Part shown: in pieces, positions 1 to 8,182 of the stretch | How the letters are laid out: every line of letters starts with the position of its first letter | How positions within the stretch are numbered: the stretch's first letter is position 1 | Virus record (IMG/VR): IMGVR_UViG_3300021420_000010 | Coordinates: 1 to 41,999 of that record | Source of the DNA: a virus | Reading direction: 5' to 3' (one strand) | DNA: 41,999 nt | The notes under the pieces: model-generated | What the model was told of the DNA's origin: nothing | Databases searched by the model: none | The model's input: the letters and a program-made list of their open reading frames with translations, nothing else | Translations under genes and position numbers: made by a program

Positions 1-127
1 ACTACCAGAGACAGACGCCGCGCTGCCTGCTGTGCCGTTACCTTGTCCACCACTATGCCCCGCGCCCCCGGCCCCAGAAGCATATGTGAAGGTCTGTCCG
101 CCGCTGCAGCCAATATTTGCACTCTTA
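1..127. repeat. contig-end overlap, left copy
   Basis: Bases 1-127 are identical to 41873-41999. The overlap lies inside a coding gene, and joining the ends restores that gene in frame. The length of 127 equals a k-mer size commonly used by de Bruijn assemblers. I therefore read it as the assembly overlap of a circular contig, not a physical terminal repeat. The true virion ends are not visible here. Confidence 0.9.
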
Positions 128-321
128 GAGTACCCACCTCCGCCTCCTCCGCCTCCGACGAAGGTGTTAGCGGACTCTCCGCCCCCCGCGCCGTCTCCCC
201 ATACTTCGATAGTAACATGGCTAGCACCATTAGGAACTGTTTCAGTCCCAGATGATCCAGTATATGTGTTGGTTACGGGAGTAAAGGTGTTACCTATCCC
301 CAGCAGCATATTCATGAACAT
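1..321 (-). CDS. glycine-rich tail protein, N-terminal part (cut by contig end)
   Basis: This is the first part of a 193-codon gene running leftward from the ATG at 321-319 to base 1. It continues across the circular junction at 41872 and stops at 41614-41612. The start overlaps the stop of the preceding fibre gene as TAATG. After a short N-terminus comes VPNGASHVTIEVWG, typical of phage glycine-rich tail/fibre domains, then a run of eight Gly near residues 60-70 and many GG, GAGG and SGG tracts. Such domains usually sit at the distal tip of fibres and contact the receptor; that role is inferred. It stands between a fibre-like gene and the candidate ejection proteins. Confidence 0.75.
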   Translation of the reverse strand, partial: MFMNMLLGIGNTFTPVTNTYTGSSGTETVPNGASHVTIEVWGDGAGGGESANTFVGGGGGGGGYSKSANIGCSGGQTFTYASGAGGAGHSGGQGNGTAGSAASVSGS

Positions 322-1715
322 TACGTGACACCAGGTCCACCAACTATACATTCAGTACCAGATTCAAACCATATCGTTGCTATACCCCTAGCTGCTAATG
401 TACGACTGCCTGTTGTCGTTGTTCCTGCAAGACGCATCGTTGTGATAGTTGCAGTAATAGTAATAGAAGCAGCAGTATTATTGTATATAGACAGAGCATG
501 GCCCTGTGAGAATACAGCATTAGGTATAGTGATGCTACCTGCGGCATTGATCATCTTACCGACATCAGTTACAGCAGCCGTAGTATTGCTACTAGCAGGT
601 ACACCGAAGAATAATTGGTTCCCATTGATATACAGACCAGAAACAACGTTAAGTGTACCAGAACCTTGCGAGGTAGCCGCCCCGCCTACGGTAGCTCCGC
701 CGCCTGGGAACAGTTTGATCTGCTCGCCGCCTACAGCATTAACCAGAAGGAACCCGTTCGTATTATCCCAGAAGATCTGACCCTTAGCAGTAAGGTTATT
801 TGTAAATGCTAGGGTGGAGAACTGTCCGCCTGTCTGACAATCAATCGTGATCTGATTATCACTAGGGCTGGATACAATAAGGGCCCGTGTAGCAGCTACG
901 CCAGTCATAGTAAGCGCCACGCCACTTGTCGGCTGTGCGATAGTTATGCTTCCTGTAGAGCTTCCACTTAGGACTTGGACAGAACCACTATTACCTAATT
1001 GAAAAGAGCCGTCGCCCAGAACCTTAAATAGACCCTTACTCCCTGCTTGATTTCCACAGTTAATTGCGAAATCAGATGAGTTAGTACCTGCATCTATAAA
1101 TAGTCCGTTTGATCCTCCAGTAGTAGCATTGCCGAATACAGCTATGCCATAATTACCATTATTACCAGTAGTTGTTAACGTATTTCCGCTTGTTGGCGGA
1201 TTAATAGTTACATTACCTGTAGTGATTTTAAGAGCAGTTGTACCTCCGGTAGTAGTGCCTATGCGCACTGAATTGCCTGCAGAAACAATACACAAGTCGC
1301 TATTAGCAGAATCGCTCAGCAATACTTGTGTACCGTCTACACCAATACGAGCTTCGTTAGTGCCTCCCTGTTGTAGCTGTATGATCGCACGATTAGTAGG
1401 GACACTAGAATTGACATTGATAAATGCAATATCTGAACCATTAAAGGTAGCAGCAGGGGAACCTGAGATGCTAGTTACAATCAAGGCCGCTACCGAAGTA
1501 CTAGGCGGTTGAATCGTGAGGGTAGTGCCCGCGCCTGTAGTAATCGTAATCGGCCCAGCCATAGACGTCGTAGTCGAGTCATATTTACTAGCGATAGCTA
1601 TCGCTATATTACCGAACTCTACGTCATACGCAGCCCCGAAGATAGTCTTAGCTGGATTGGAAGTCGGCAGAGAGTCCTTCGGAGTGAAGAACGTTGTCTG
1701 AGAATAATTTGACAT
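321..1715 (-). CDS. tail fibre / appendage protein (464 aa)
   Basis: A Ser/Thr/Gly/Asn-rich, beta-type protein without visible catalytic motifs. Short modules recur: PTSGVALTMTGVA near residue 265, PPTSGNTLTTTGNNG near 173 and PPSTSVAALIVTS near 70. Near residue 340 it has GGATVGG followed by GSGTLNVVSGLYING, a signature common in phage tail fibre and virion appendage proteins. The same pair of motifs occurs in the gene at 4445-5551, so the two look like paralogues. Its ATG overlaps the stop of the upstream nozzle gene (TAATG at 1717-1713) and it has no Shine-Dalgarno (SD) sequence of its own, which suggests coupled translation. Role inferred from composition and position. Confidence 0.6.
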   Translation of the reverse strand: MSNYSQTTFFTPKDSLPTSNPAKTIFGAAYDVEFGNIAIAIASKYDSTTTSMAGPITITTGAGTTLTIQPPSTSVAALIVTSISGSPAATFNGSDIAFINVNSSVPTNRAIIQLQQGGTNEARIGVDGTQVLLSDSANSDLCIVSAGNSVRIGTTTGGTTALKITTGNVTINPPTSGNTLTTTGNNGNYGIAVFGNATTGGSNGLFIDAGTNSSDFAINCGNQAGSKGLFKVLGDGSFQLGNSGSVQVLSGSSTGSITIAQPTSGVALTMTGVAATRALIVSSPSDNQITIDCQTGGQFSTLAFTNNLTAKGQIFWDNTNGFLLVNAVGGEQIKLFPGGGATVGGAATSQGSGTLNVVSGLYINGNQLFFGVPASSNTTAAVTDVGKMINAAGSITIPNAVFSQGHALSIYNNTAASITITATITTMRLAGTTTTGSRTLAARGIATIWFESGTECIVGGPGVT

Positions 1716-3469
1716 TATGCAGTTCGTCCAATTTTAACAGCAAGTTGTATCTGCTGTATAGAGAATAAGTTAGTCACGCTGGAGGTAATGCCGATCTGAT
1801 AGTATTGGCCACGAGCGCGTGCATCATACTTCTGGATCGATAGAGTGAGGCCCCCGCCGTATTGAGATACGCCGTATTGGCCTAGTCCGTACTGCGCGGG
1901 AGCGCCTCCGGCACCAATCACAAATGTAGCAGTTAGCGGAGTAGCTCCGAAATCTGTATTCCAGTTAAGTGTAATAGGCGTCTGGCCGCCAGCAAAGACA
2001 ATAACCTCAAAGCGCTTCAACATCTTAAGCTTCTGCGCTACCTGCGTGCCTAGGTTAAGCCAGCCAGAGAGGTACGTGAATATGTATGGACTTCCTTCAT
2101 CTGTATTACCTGAATAGATACCTACTGTTCCAGGAGTGCGCGCTATATACGTCACGTTTGTGTGCGTAGTCATTAACGCTGTAGCAGTCATGATCCAACT
2201 TGTCATGATACCACATACATCCTGCACTTCGTCTTGATACTCTCGCCGGACGTCTAAGCACCATATAGTGTTTGAGCTTGGCAGGCTGAGATAGAATTGT
2301 CCTAGGAAGTTATTATAACTAGTCGTTATAGTCGCTGTCGTCTCTAATGAGACTTGCTGTAATAGATTATCTCTCACATACTTGGAGAGATTGGACATAG
2401 GGAAAGAGCGTCCATTCTGCAGATTAGAAATACTTTGTAGACCATTACGGCCTAGAAAGACTATATCCCCCTCCCCTATTGGCTGTATGCCCCACTGACT
2501 GAACGCTCCCACGGATGTAAGTACGTCGAAGACATATGCCTGTGTGGGATCAAGGCCGAGCATGCTCCCCCGCCCATCGGTAAAAAAGACAACGTGGTTG
2601 GTTCCAAATACGACGAGAGCGGCATTGAAGGCAACGATGGCAGTAACCTGGTCTGTACCTGCGGACCAGATGGTGTGCATGTCGATAATACCAGAACTGG
2701 CAGATCCCCAATCTGTTTCATTTAATAGTCCGCTGTATTGTATGGTTTGTCCGTCTGACTGGGTGGCCCAAACTCGTCCAAAAGCAGTGCATCCAACCCC
2801 GCCACTAGGCGCTGTACCTGCGCTTTCGACCACTGTCGCAAAGTTTCCAGTTCCTGTCCAGACAATGGGCTTCTGTCCAGCTTGAAATCCAATGACTTTG
2901 TTATTGAAATTGCCGAAGAACCATTGTCCGTTATTAGCATTCACTGCTCCCTGGATCTGAGAACTGAGAGGATTAGCAACATTATTTGAGATGCCGCCAG
3001 ACCAGGATACAATATTCTGGAAACTGCTAGCACCTAGCGATGCCTCGAAAGCGGTCAGGATAGGCATAGCCGCCACACCCGCAGTGGTTGGGGTTCCAGT
3101 AACTGGTGTTGCCCAGGTTACAGCAGTAGAGCCTTGCGTGAAGGTAGCAACAACGACTTGCCCTGTACTGAATGTAAGATTATATGTTCCTGTGATAGGC
3201 GTCCATGCGGCAGTCAGTGTTCCGCCACTACCTGTAGGCGGAGCCGTAAAAGTCACCGACTTAGTGATAGGCGTGGTGGTCTGTGTAGTTACGCCGAACC
3301 TAGCAGACAAGCGACCAGAAGTATCAATGACTGCGTTACTTGCAGTCACGCAATAGCTAGGATCTAATAGCGATCCTGCCTGCACGGTGTTAATCCCGCG
3401 AAAACCAGGACTCACCAGATCCAGAGGCTGGAGTTGATAAGTCGGCTGAACTTTATCTAGCGAGAACAT
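1715..3469 (-). CDS. tail nozzle / DNA stabilisation protein (tail tubular B- or P22 gp10-like)
   Basis: 584 aa. The middle part (RVWATQSDGQTIQYSG, LNETDW, AFNAALVVFGTNHVVFF, about residues 230-300) has the repeating beta-strand character of the propeller-like nozzle proteins that plug the short tail of podoviruses. Residues about 72-133 hold an inserted module (FTAPPTGSGGTL ... FSTGQVVVATFTQGSTAVTW ... TGTPTTAG) that is also in the adjoining gene at 3469-4443. The C-terminus has QYGLGQYGVSQYGGG repeats. The start overlaps the preceding stop as TAATG. Calling it nozzle versus stabilisation protein rests on gene order after the tail tubular A candidate. Confidence 0.55.
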   Translation of the reverse strand: MFSLDKVQPTYQLQPLDLVSPGFRGINTVQAGSLLDPSYCVTASNAVIDTSGRLSARFGVTTQTTTPITKSVTFTAPPTGSGGTLTAAWTPITGTYNLTFSTGQVVVATFTQGSTAVTWATPVTGTPTTAGVAAMPILTAFEASLGASSFQNIVSWSGGISNNVANPLSSQIQGAVNANNGQWFFGNFNNKVIGFQAGQKPIVWTGTGNFATVVESAGTAPSGGVGCTAFGRVWATQSDGQTIQYSGLLNETDWGSASSGIIDMHTIWSAGTDQVTAIVAFNAALVVFGTNHVVFFTDGRGSMLGLDPTQAYVFDVLTSVGAFSQWGIQPIGEGDIVFLGRNGLQSISNLQNGRSFPMSNLSKYVRDNLLQQVSLETTATITTSYNNFLGQFYLSLPSSNTIWCLDVRREYQDEVQDVCGIMTSWIMTATALMTTHTNVTYIARTPGTVGIYSGNTDEGSPYIFTYLSGWLNLGTQVAQKLKMLKRFEVIVFAGGQTPITLNWNTDFGATPLTATFVIGAGGAPAQYGLGQYGVSQYGGGLTLSIQKYDARARGQYYQIGITSSVTNLFSIQQIQLAVKIGRTA

Positions 3470-4443
3470 TACGCTACGATCATCTCAATACCACCGGACT
3501 CTTCATTGTCGCGGCTAATAGCGTCATCCAGTGCCGTGCGGAATCGCTCCTCAGTAAAGACCGTACTTGTGCCAAGTTCTTCGCCTCTTTCTTGTAGCGC
3601 GTACCAGATCGTCCCGTACTCAATTGGCTGCGTTGGTATCGTAATGAGCGTGTCAAGGCCCCCAGTTGTTCCTGCAACTGTTGGGTCGATTCTAGGGACA
3701 GGGGTGCAGAGGGTAAGCTGTATAACACGATTAGCGCTCGCTGGCGGATAGACAAGAAGATTCATCTGGTCTCCGCTCGTATTGTCCACGGCAAAGCCAG
3801 TCGAGTATTGAACGGGTGTTTGATTCAATACGGTATTGAAGTAGTAGATAGATGCTTTCGACATCTCCTCCAGAGGGAAGGGGATGCCGAATGTGGTCAC
3901 ATCGAAGCATAGTGCAACCTCTTTACCTACTCGCTTATCTTGCATTCTTACTGTACGAGAGCGAGTATTAGGAACGATCCCAGTCAAAGAATCTATAATC
4001 GCGGTAACGTTTATAGCTGCATTGATTGTAGGCGTGCCCGTCAGCGCAGTCTTAAGAGTGACAGTTGTTGATAGATTTGTGAACTGTCCCGTTATCACTT
4101 CACCGTCTGAGAAGACGATCTGATAGGGCCCTGTTGAGTTGATCCACGGAGTACTGAGAGTAGTGCTTATTCCAGTAGGCGGTATAGAGAAGACTATTGG
4201 ATACGTCGGGAATATCGGTACAGGAATAGTCTGCAGAGGCGTAATTGCTAGATAATTGATATTGTATGTCTGCCATAGCGCTCTCCAGTTCCACGCATCC
4301 TCCACTTCCTCGCGGATCTGATTCAAGAAACTAGCAACCTGAAGCTGGTATGTATCAGTGATAGTAGTGTTCGTGGCAGGTATCTGCGGGGAGCCGATAG
4401 TCCCTAACACACTATTCATCATCTGTCGAAATGTCATTGCCAT
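3469..4443 (-). CDS. tail tubular protein A-like adaptor
   Basis: 324 aa. The N-terminal helical part (LQVASFLNQIREEVEDAWNW, about residues 34-53) resembles the start of T7 gp11-type tail tubular A / gatekeeper proteins, which join the portal to the nozzle. Residues about 84-150 carry the inserted module PPTGISTTL ... FSDGEVITGQFTNLSTTVTL ... TGTPT, shared with the next gene. After it come MQDKRVGKEVALCFDVTTFG and FRTALDDAISRDNEESGG at the C-terminus. The stop overlaps the next start (TAATG). Its own ATG lies one base after the stop of the fibre-like gene upstream. No catalytic motif is visible. Confidence 0.55.
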   Translation of the reverse strand: MAMTFRQMMNSVLGTIGSPQIPATNTTITDTYQLQVASFLNQIREEVEDAWNWRALWQTYNINYLAITPLQTIPVPIFPTYPIVFSIPPTGISTTLSTPWINSTGPYQIVFSDGEVITGQFTNLSTTVTLKTALTGTPTINAAINVTAIIDSLTGIVPNTRSRTVRMQDKRVGKEVALCFDVTTFGIPFPLEEMSKASIYYFNTVLNQTPVQYSTGFAVDNTSGDQMNLLVYPPASANRVIQLTLCTPVPRIDPTVAGTTGGLDTLITIPTQPIEYGTIWYALQERGEELGTSTVFTEERFRTALDDAISRDNEESGGIEMIVA

Positions 4444-4444
4444 A

Positions 4445-5551
4445 TTAAGGATTCGTGTAAGCAGTGCCGTTTAGGAAGACGCCCGTGGCGACGTTGATAG
4501 TGCCTGCGCCTTTAGAGGCGCCAGTGGGCGAGCCTACCGTAACTCCGCCATCGCTATGGATCTCAAAAGCTATTACCGTGCCCCCGTTCACAGATACAAG
4601 TATATTAGCGCTCTCAGAAACTACAGTAAGATCGCCCGCCGCTGACCCTGTAATACTCTCGTTAGCTTTGGAGGCTAATTGAATAAATGCTTTGCCAGTA
4701 GATCCTAGAAGGAAGCCTATTGCCGGGCCTACTGTACCGCTAACTCCAACGAGATCTATGGCATCTGAGGCTGCATTCGAGACGTTAATCTGAACTGCTG
4801 GAGATACGGCCCCTACAGGGGCGGCTACAACAATTCTACGATCTGGTCCTATCTGTAGCGAAGCACTAGCTCCAATTAGGAAGTTAATACCTGTCGGAGT
4901 AGTGCCAGCAGTAGACTGGAAATTAATAATTGTATTGGTAGTGCTTATCCGCAGTTCAGTCGCATTAGCGCCAGGATCTATAAGATCAACTCCAATACCA
5001 CCAGAGCCCTGCTTCAGTAGTAAAGTCGCAACTGATGCTACACCATTAACAGTTAGTGCTACGCCGCTAGCTGGAGTAGGAATTATTACATTAGGAGCAA
5101 AACTTAGAACTACTGCGCCTGTCGTAGGAGAGGCAACTATCTCATTAGCCGTTCCTGTGACAGAAGTCACTATAGTAGTGACGGGTACTCCAGCAATTAC
5201 TATACCATTACTAAAGACGTTTGAAGGAGCCGTGTCCCAGATGCCTGGAGTGTAACATACAAATTCTGCTGCAGTTCCAACTCCGGAAAGAGCGATGGGA
5301 GTTCCGGCAGTTGAACCTTGTATGGCATCAGCGGCTTGTGGCTGGACAATAATATTGTTAGCTGAGACAACTTTGACATAGTAAACAAGGCCCGGTTTAG
5401 ACAGCGGTAAGGTTATCGTGATCACACCAGTTGCTGGCGCATTCGTGAAAGCCTTACCAGAATCCGTACCTGTGAGAGAAAAGTTAGCCGATAGCGTCTT
5501 AGAGCCTATAAAGGCTTGACCTAGAAGCGGATAACCATGTTGATTTGACAT
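4445..5551 (-). CDS. fibre/decoration-like structural protein (368 aa)
   Basis: A Gly/Thr/Val/Ala-rich beta protein. Residues about 25-100 resemble the common fibre domain that starts GTDSGKAFTN and ends FVCYTPGIWD. PTPASGVALTVNGVAS near residue 153 and GGVTVGSPTGASKGAGTINV near the C-terminus match the modules of the gene at 321-1715. It follows the major capsid gene, from which it is separated by an intrinsic terminator-like hairpin. The bases just upstream of its ATG are pyrimidine-rich (CCTCCTTTTCT) and offer no SD. It may therefore be made at a lower level than capsid. Function unproven. Confidence 0.5.
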   Translation of the reverse strand: MSNQHGYPLLGQAFIGSKTLSANFSLTGTDSGKAFTNAPATGVITITLPLSKPGLVYYVKVVSANNIIVQPQAADAIQGSTAGTPIALSGVGTAAEFVCYTPGIWDTAPSNVFSNGIVIAGVPVTTIVTSVTGTANEIVASPTTGAVVLSFAPNVIIPTPASGVALTVNGVASVATLLLKQGSGGIGVDLIDPGANATELRISTTNTIINFQSTAGTTPTGINFLIGASASLQIGPDRRIVVAAPVGAVSPAVQINVSNAASDAIDLVGVSGTVGPAIGFLLGSTGKAFIQLASKANESITGSAAGDLTVVSESANILVSVNGGTVIAFEIHSDGGVTVGSPTGASKGAGTINVATGVFLNGTAYTNP

Positions 5552-5554
5552 TAG

Positions 5555-5580
5555 AAAAGGAGGGGTGTAAGTCCCCCTCC
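5555..5580 (-). terminator. intrinsic terminator-like hairpin after the capsid gene
   Basis: On the minus strand GGAGGGG and CCCCTCC pair around an 8-base loop and are followed by TTTTCT. In plus coordinates the arms are 5559-5565 and 5574-5580, with the A-tract at 5555-5558. It lies between the capsid stop (5591) and the next start (5551). The short U-tract suggests partial read-through. Confidence 0.6.
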
Positions 5581-5590
5581 CAATTACCTA

Positions 5591-6622
5591 TTAAGCATCC
5601 AACAGGGTCGGGACGACATAGGCGAAGATAGACGCTGGACGGAGTCCCTGCGTACCATAGACCATATCGGCAGTGAACAGATCAGCAAGGAACTCTTGCT
5701 TGTACTGTTGCTGCGTCCGAATACCCATCTGCTCGACAAGGACCGCTGCATCGCGCTGGAACAGCAACGACACCGCGCCGCCTTGCACGCCGTTCGCGTT
5801 CAACACACCCGGAAGGTTGTTGGACACGTACACTTCAACAGCGTACACGTTACCAACGAGTCCATTGCGGATCGTGTTCGCAGGACCAGCCTCGCCCGTG
5901 AAGGCTTGCTGAGTGAACCGCGCCACGCCCAACAGGAGGGCCTTAGCAACCGGAGGAAGAACCAGGTAGCGACCCGCCATCGGGGCATCCACGCTGTCCA
6001 ACTTGAAGATACCACGGCGAATGCCGAGGTCAGTCAAGTCAGTCGCGTTACCAGCACCAGCGCTATTCCACGCCGTCTGGCCGTCACCAATGAACGCATT
6101 CCAGGTGGAAGCACTCGTGATGTTACCAGTCGTAGGATCTTCAACCGCAGTACCGCCCAACTGCGCAGAAGCCGCAAGCTGGAAGAAAATATCGCGGTCT
6201 ACGCGCTTAGCAATCGCATAACCCGCATCGTCAGTATAGAACCGACGGAGGCTGGGGAGCGCCTGGATGTCCACGATATCCTCAATTAAGCGCGAGTATT
6301 CCTTGTGCTTGTTGATCAGAATCGTGATACCACCAGTGCTGGAGGCATCGACGAACGGCTGCAAAGTGACCACGTTCTGGGCAACTTTGTTGTTCGCCAC
6401 ACCGCGCGCAGGAGTCGGGATACGGATAGTATCGCCTTTCTTACCGCGATGATTCAATTTACGGATAAGGTTCGCGAGGACAAGATTGCTCTTGTAGACC
6501 GCAACTACCTCATCAGACCAAAGTACTGGGACAAACCCAGCGGCTCGGACGTCATTAGGACTACCAGGGCCACCGAATAGGCTAGTACTAATGTCATTTG
6601 TTAAAACAAGTGATGTAGCCAT
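5591..6622 (-). CDS. major capsid protein
   Basis: 343 aa, a usual length for an HK97-fold capsid protein in small podoviruses. Visible features are WSDEVVAVYKSNLVLANLIR near residue 35, KKGDTIRIPTPARG near 60, the long helix region IEDIVDIQALPSLRRFYTDDAGYAIAKRVD (in pieces, about residues 112-142), GRYLVLPPVAKALLL near 217 and QQYKQEFLADLFTADMVYGT near the end. These match the E-loop, spine helix and A-domain pattern of major head proteins. It directly follows the scaffold gene. AGAAGAG before the ATG is a good SD, and a terminator-like hairpin follows, consistent with separate strong expression. Confidence 0.85.
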   Translation of the reverse strand: MATSLVLTNDISTSLFGGPGSPNDVRAAGFVPVLWSDEVVAVYKSNLVLANLIRKLNHRGKKGDTIRIPTPARGVANNKVAQNVVTLQPFVDASSTGGITILINKHKEYSRLIEDIVDIQALPSLRRFYTDDAGYAIAKRVDRDIFFQLAASAQLGGTAVEDPTTGNITSASTWNAFIGDGQTAWNSAGAGNATDLTDLGIRRGIFKLDSVDAPMAGRYLVLPPVAKALLLGVARFTQQAFTGEAGPANTIRNGLVGNVYAVEVYVSNNLPGVLNANGVQGGAVSLLFQRDAAVLVEQMGIRTQQQYKQEFLADLFTADMVYGTQGLRPASIFAYVVPTLLDA

Positions 6623-6667
6623 TAGACTCTTCTATAAGTGATTATTATGCCTAACAGCTACCTAGAT

Positions 6668-7516
6668 TTACTTATATCTACCTTCGGCAATAGCCTTGAG
6701 CAATTCATTCTGAAATGCCGGGCTATCATACTTATCCGGGTCAGATATACGGAGTGCTTGCGCATCCCGTCTATAGATCACTTTGCCTGTAGGCTTCGTA
6801 TCCTCACCAGCGGTAGTCGATCGTTCAAGTCCTACTTGCCGAGCAGCGTCCAGATTTGTACTCTGAGCGGTGGCTTTATTCAGTAGAGGCTTATAGACCT
6901 TATACTCGCTGAGAAGAGCATCTGCCGCAGCCAGATCCTCAGCAGCAGCACGAGCGGCCAGGTTCTGTCGATAGGGCGTTTGTCGCGCCCAGTTAACAAA
7001 CTCTGGATCATTCGTCTCTTGCTGCCAGTCCGGATGCCTACTAACGAACTGCTGTTGAGCCATCTGCGCTTCTTGTCGCGCAAGCCGGTCTTTCAGTTCC
7101 TTAGTGGTAGTCGATTCTCGTGCTTCTAGATAACTATTAAGGGCTTCAGTTGGATTTTGGAGCAAGTCCGCTGCAGTGATCTCTTTCGCCTCGGGGAGAC
7201 GTTGGACATTCTGCGCGCCGCTTGATCGTAAATCTTGTTCCCGTTTCTGCTGAAGTAGCTGATCCACGCTCTGTCGAGTATGGCCCAAGTCGTTCGCGAG
7301 TCTGCCGCTATGTGCCTCAAGATTCATATACGCTTTAATGATCTCTTCCTGTGACTTCCCCTTGAACTTATCGGGAATCTGGAAGGTCGATTGCGTGGTC
7401 TGAGTCGTCTGAGTCTGCTGCTGCTTACTCTCGGTTATCAACTCTGCTGCCGTCGTCAACGCTGCGTTAGGATTACCAGCGATTTCCTCTGTCGGGTCAA
7501 TAATGGTGTTAGCCAT
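6668..7516 (-). CDS. capsid scaffolding protein
   Basis: 282 aa, strongly hydrophilic and rich in Gln, Glu, Ala and Arg, with long predicted helices (LKDRLARQEAQMAQQQF near residue 140) and no Cys. FQIPDKFKGKSQEEIIKAYM near residue 45 is typical of podovirus scaffold proteins. The basic, charged C-terminus (FQNELLKAIAEGRYK) fits a capsid-binding end. Its position between portal-associated genes and the capsid gene supports the call. TAGGAG seven bases before the ATG is a strong SD. The protein would guide procapsid assembly and be lost before packaging. Confidence 0.8.
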   Translation of the reverse strand: MANTIIDPTEEIAGNPNAALTTAAELITESKQQQTQTTQTTQSTFQIPDKFKGKSQEEIIKAYMNLEAHSGRLANDLGHTRQSVDQLLQQKREQDLRSSGAQNVQRLPEAKEITAADLLQNPTEALNSYLEARESTTTKELKDRLARQEAQMAQQQFVSRHPDWQQETNDPEFVNWARQTPYRQNLAARAAAEDLAAADALLSEYKVYKPLLNKATAQSTNLDAARQVGLERSTTAGEDTKPTGKVIYRRDAQALRISDPDKYDSPAFQNELLKAIAEGRYK

Positions 7517-7524
7517 GATACTCC

Positions 7525-7551
7525 TAATACCGCCAATTGGTTATGGTATTA
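7525..7551 (-). promoter_or_regulatory. stem-loop just before the scaffold SD
   Basis: TAATACC (7525-7531) and GGTATTA (7545-7551) form a perfect 7-bp stem with a 13-base loop in the 58-base gap upstream of the scaffold gene. In the leftward mRNA the downstream arm runs directly into the GGAG SD. It could tune scaffold translation or stabilise the mRNA. Confidence 0.4.
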
Positions 7552-7574
7552 ATATTTGTGGTTTAAAGGTCGAA

Positions 7575-7853
7575 TCAATCAGATCCAGGAGCTTTGCCGT
7601 AGTCGCCGTGCTCCTTGAACGTCTTTTCTTCGATTATCTTTCGCTGCTGGTGTAGTCTGTCGAAGTGTGCGATGCTCTCAGGGGAGGCCCCTGCGGTAAG
7701 AGCAATGGCGCTTCGATCTATTCTAACTGCCGACAGTATACGTCGTGCGGGTGCCGAACACTGAGGACAGGGAATATGCGTCATCGCACTATCCGTGAAT
7801 TCCTCAAAGATCCGATCGCAGTCAGTGCAGTGGAAGTCGAGATGGCGTAACAT
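7575..7853 (-). CDS. FmdB-like zinc-ribbon protein
   Basis: 92 aa. It begins MLRHLDFHCTDCDRIFEEF and continues to IPCPQC: Cys at about 9, 12, 34 and 37 form two CxxC knuckles, as in the small FmdB / putative regulatory zinc-ribbon family. The C-terminal half is charged and helical (FDRLHQQRKIIEEKTFKEHG). The start overlaps the preceding stop (TAATG). It sits inside the head morphogenesis cluster, between portal and scaffold. In that place it may act in assembly or as a small regulator; the sequence does not decide. Confidence 0.6.
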   Translation of the reverse strand: MLRHLDFHCTDCDRIFEEFTDSAMTHIPCPQCSAPARRILSAVRIDRSAIALTAGASPESIAHFDRLHQQRKIIEEKTFKEHGDYGKAPGSD

Positions 7854-8164
7854 TATTCGTTCTCCGCCTCGTCTTCCGCTAGTGCTTTAGCTTGCGCTGC
7901 GCGCACAAGCTCTAAAAACTGATTCTCTATTCCTGCCTCTAGATTAACGATTTCCTGATAGGAGGCTCGCTGCCCTCGGCAGTACTGGATCTGGTCCCAG
8001 GTCTTAGATTGAAGTTCACGTCCCTCGACGGCTTTAACCTGTGCCTCAGCCCAGGCAACTGTCTGTTGCCAATCTTCTGATTCAAACTTACGACGGTAAG
8101 CATTGTAGATCTGCTTAGCTCCGTCATCTAGGAAGAGAATATCTTCCTGACTCAACTGTTCCAC
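7853..8164 (-). CDS. hypothetical protein between portal and scaffold
   Basis: 103 aa, acidic and helical (LDDGAKQIYNAYRRKFESED; C-terminus AKALAEDEAENE). No known domain recognised. The reading frame opens with GTG at 8164-8162, preceded by GGAG. An ATG two bases upstream is in another frame and is followed at once by a different reading. The stop overlaps the zinc-ribbon start. It lies directly after the portal gene, so a small head-assembly role is plausible but unproven. Confidence 0.6.
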   Translation of the reverse strand: MEQLSQEDILFLDDGAKQIYNAYRRKFESEDWQQTVAWAEAQVKAVEGRELQSKTWDQIQYCRGQRASYQEIVNLEAGIENQFLELVRAAQAKALAEDEAENE

Positions 8165-8182
8165 ATTACTCTCCAGTAGTGG

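Noticed and set aside
1-127. True direct terminal repeat as in T7
   Set aside because: The repeat is inside a coding frame that is restored by circularisation, and its length matches an assembler k-mer.
5696-6289. 197-codon rightward frame
   Set aside because: Antisense to the major capsid gene, with Arg/His-rich composition typical of shadow frames.
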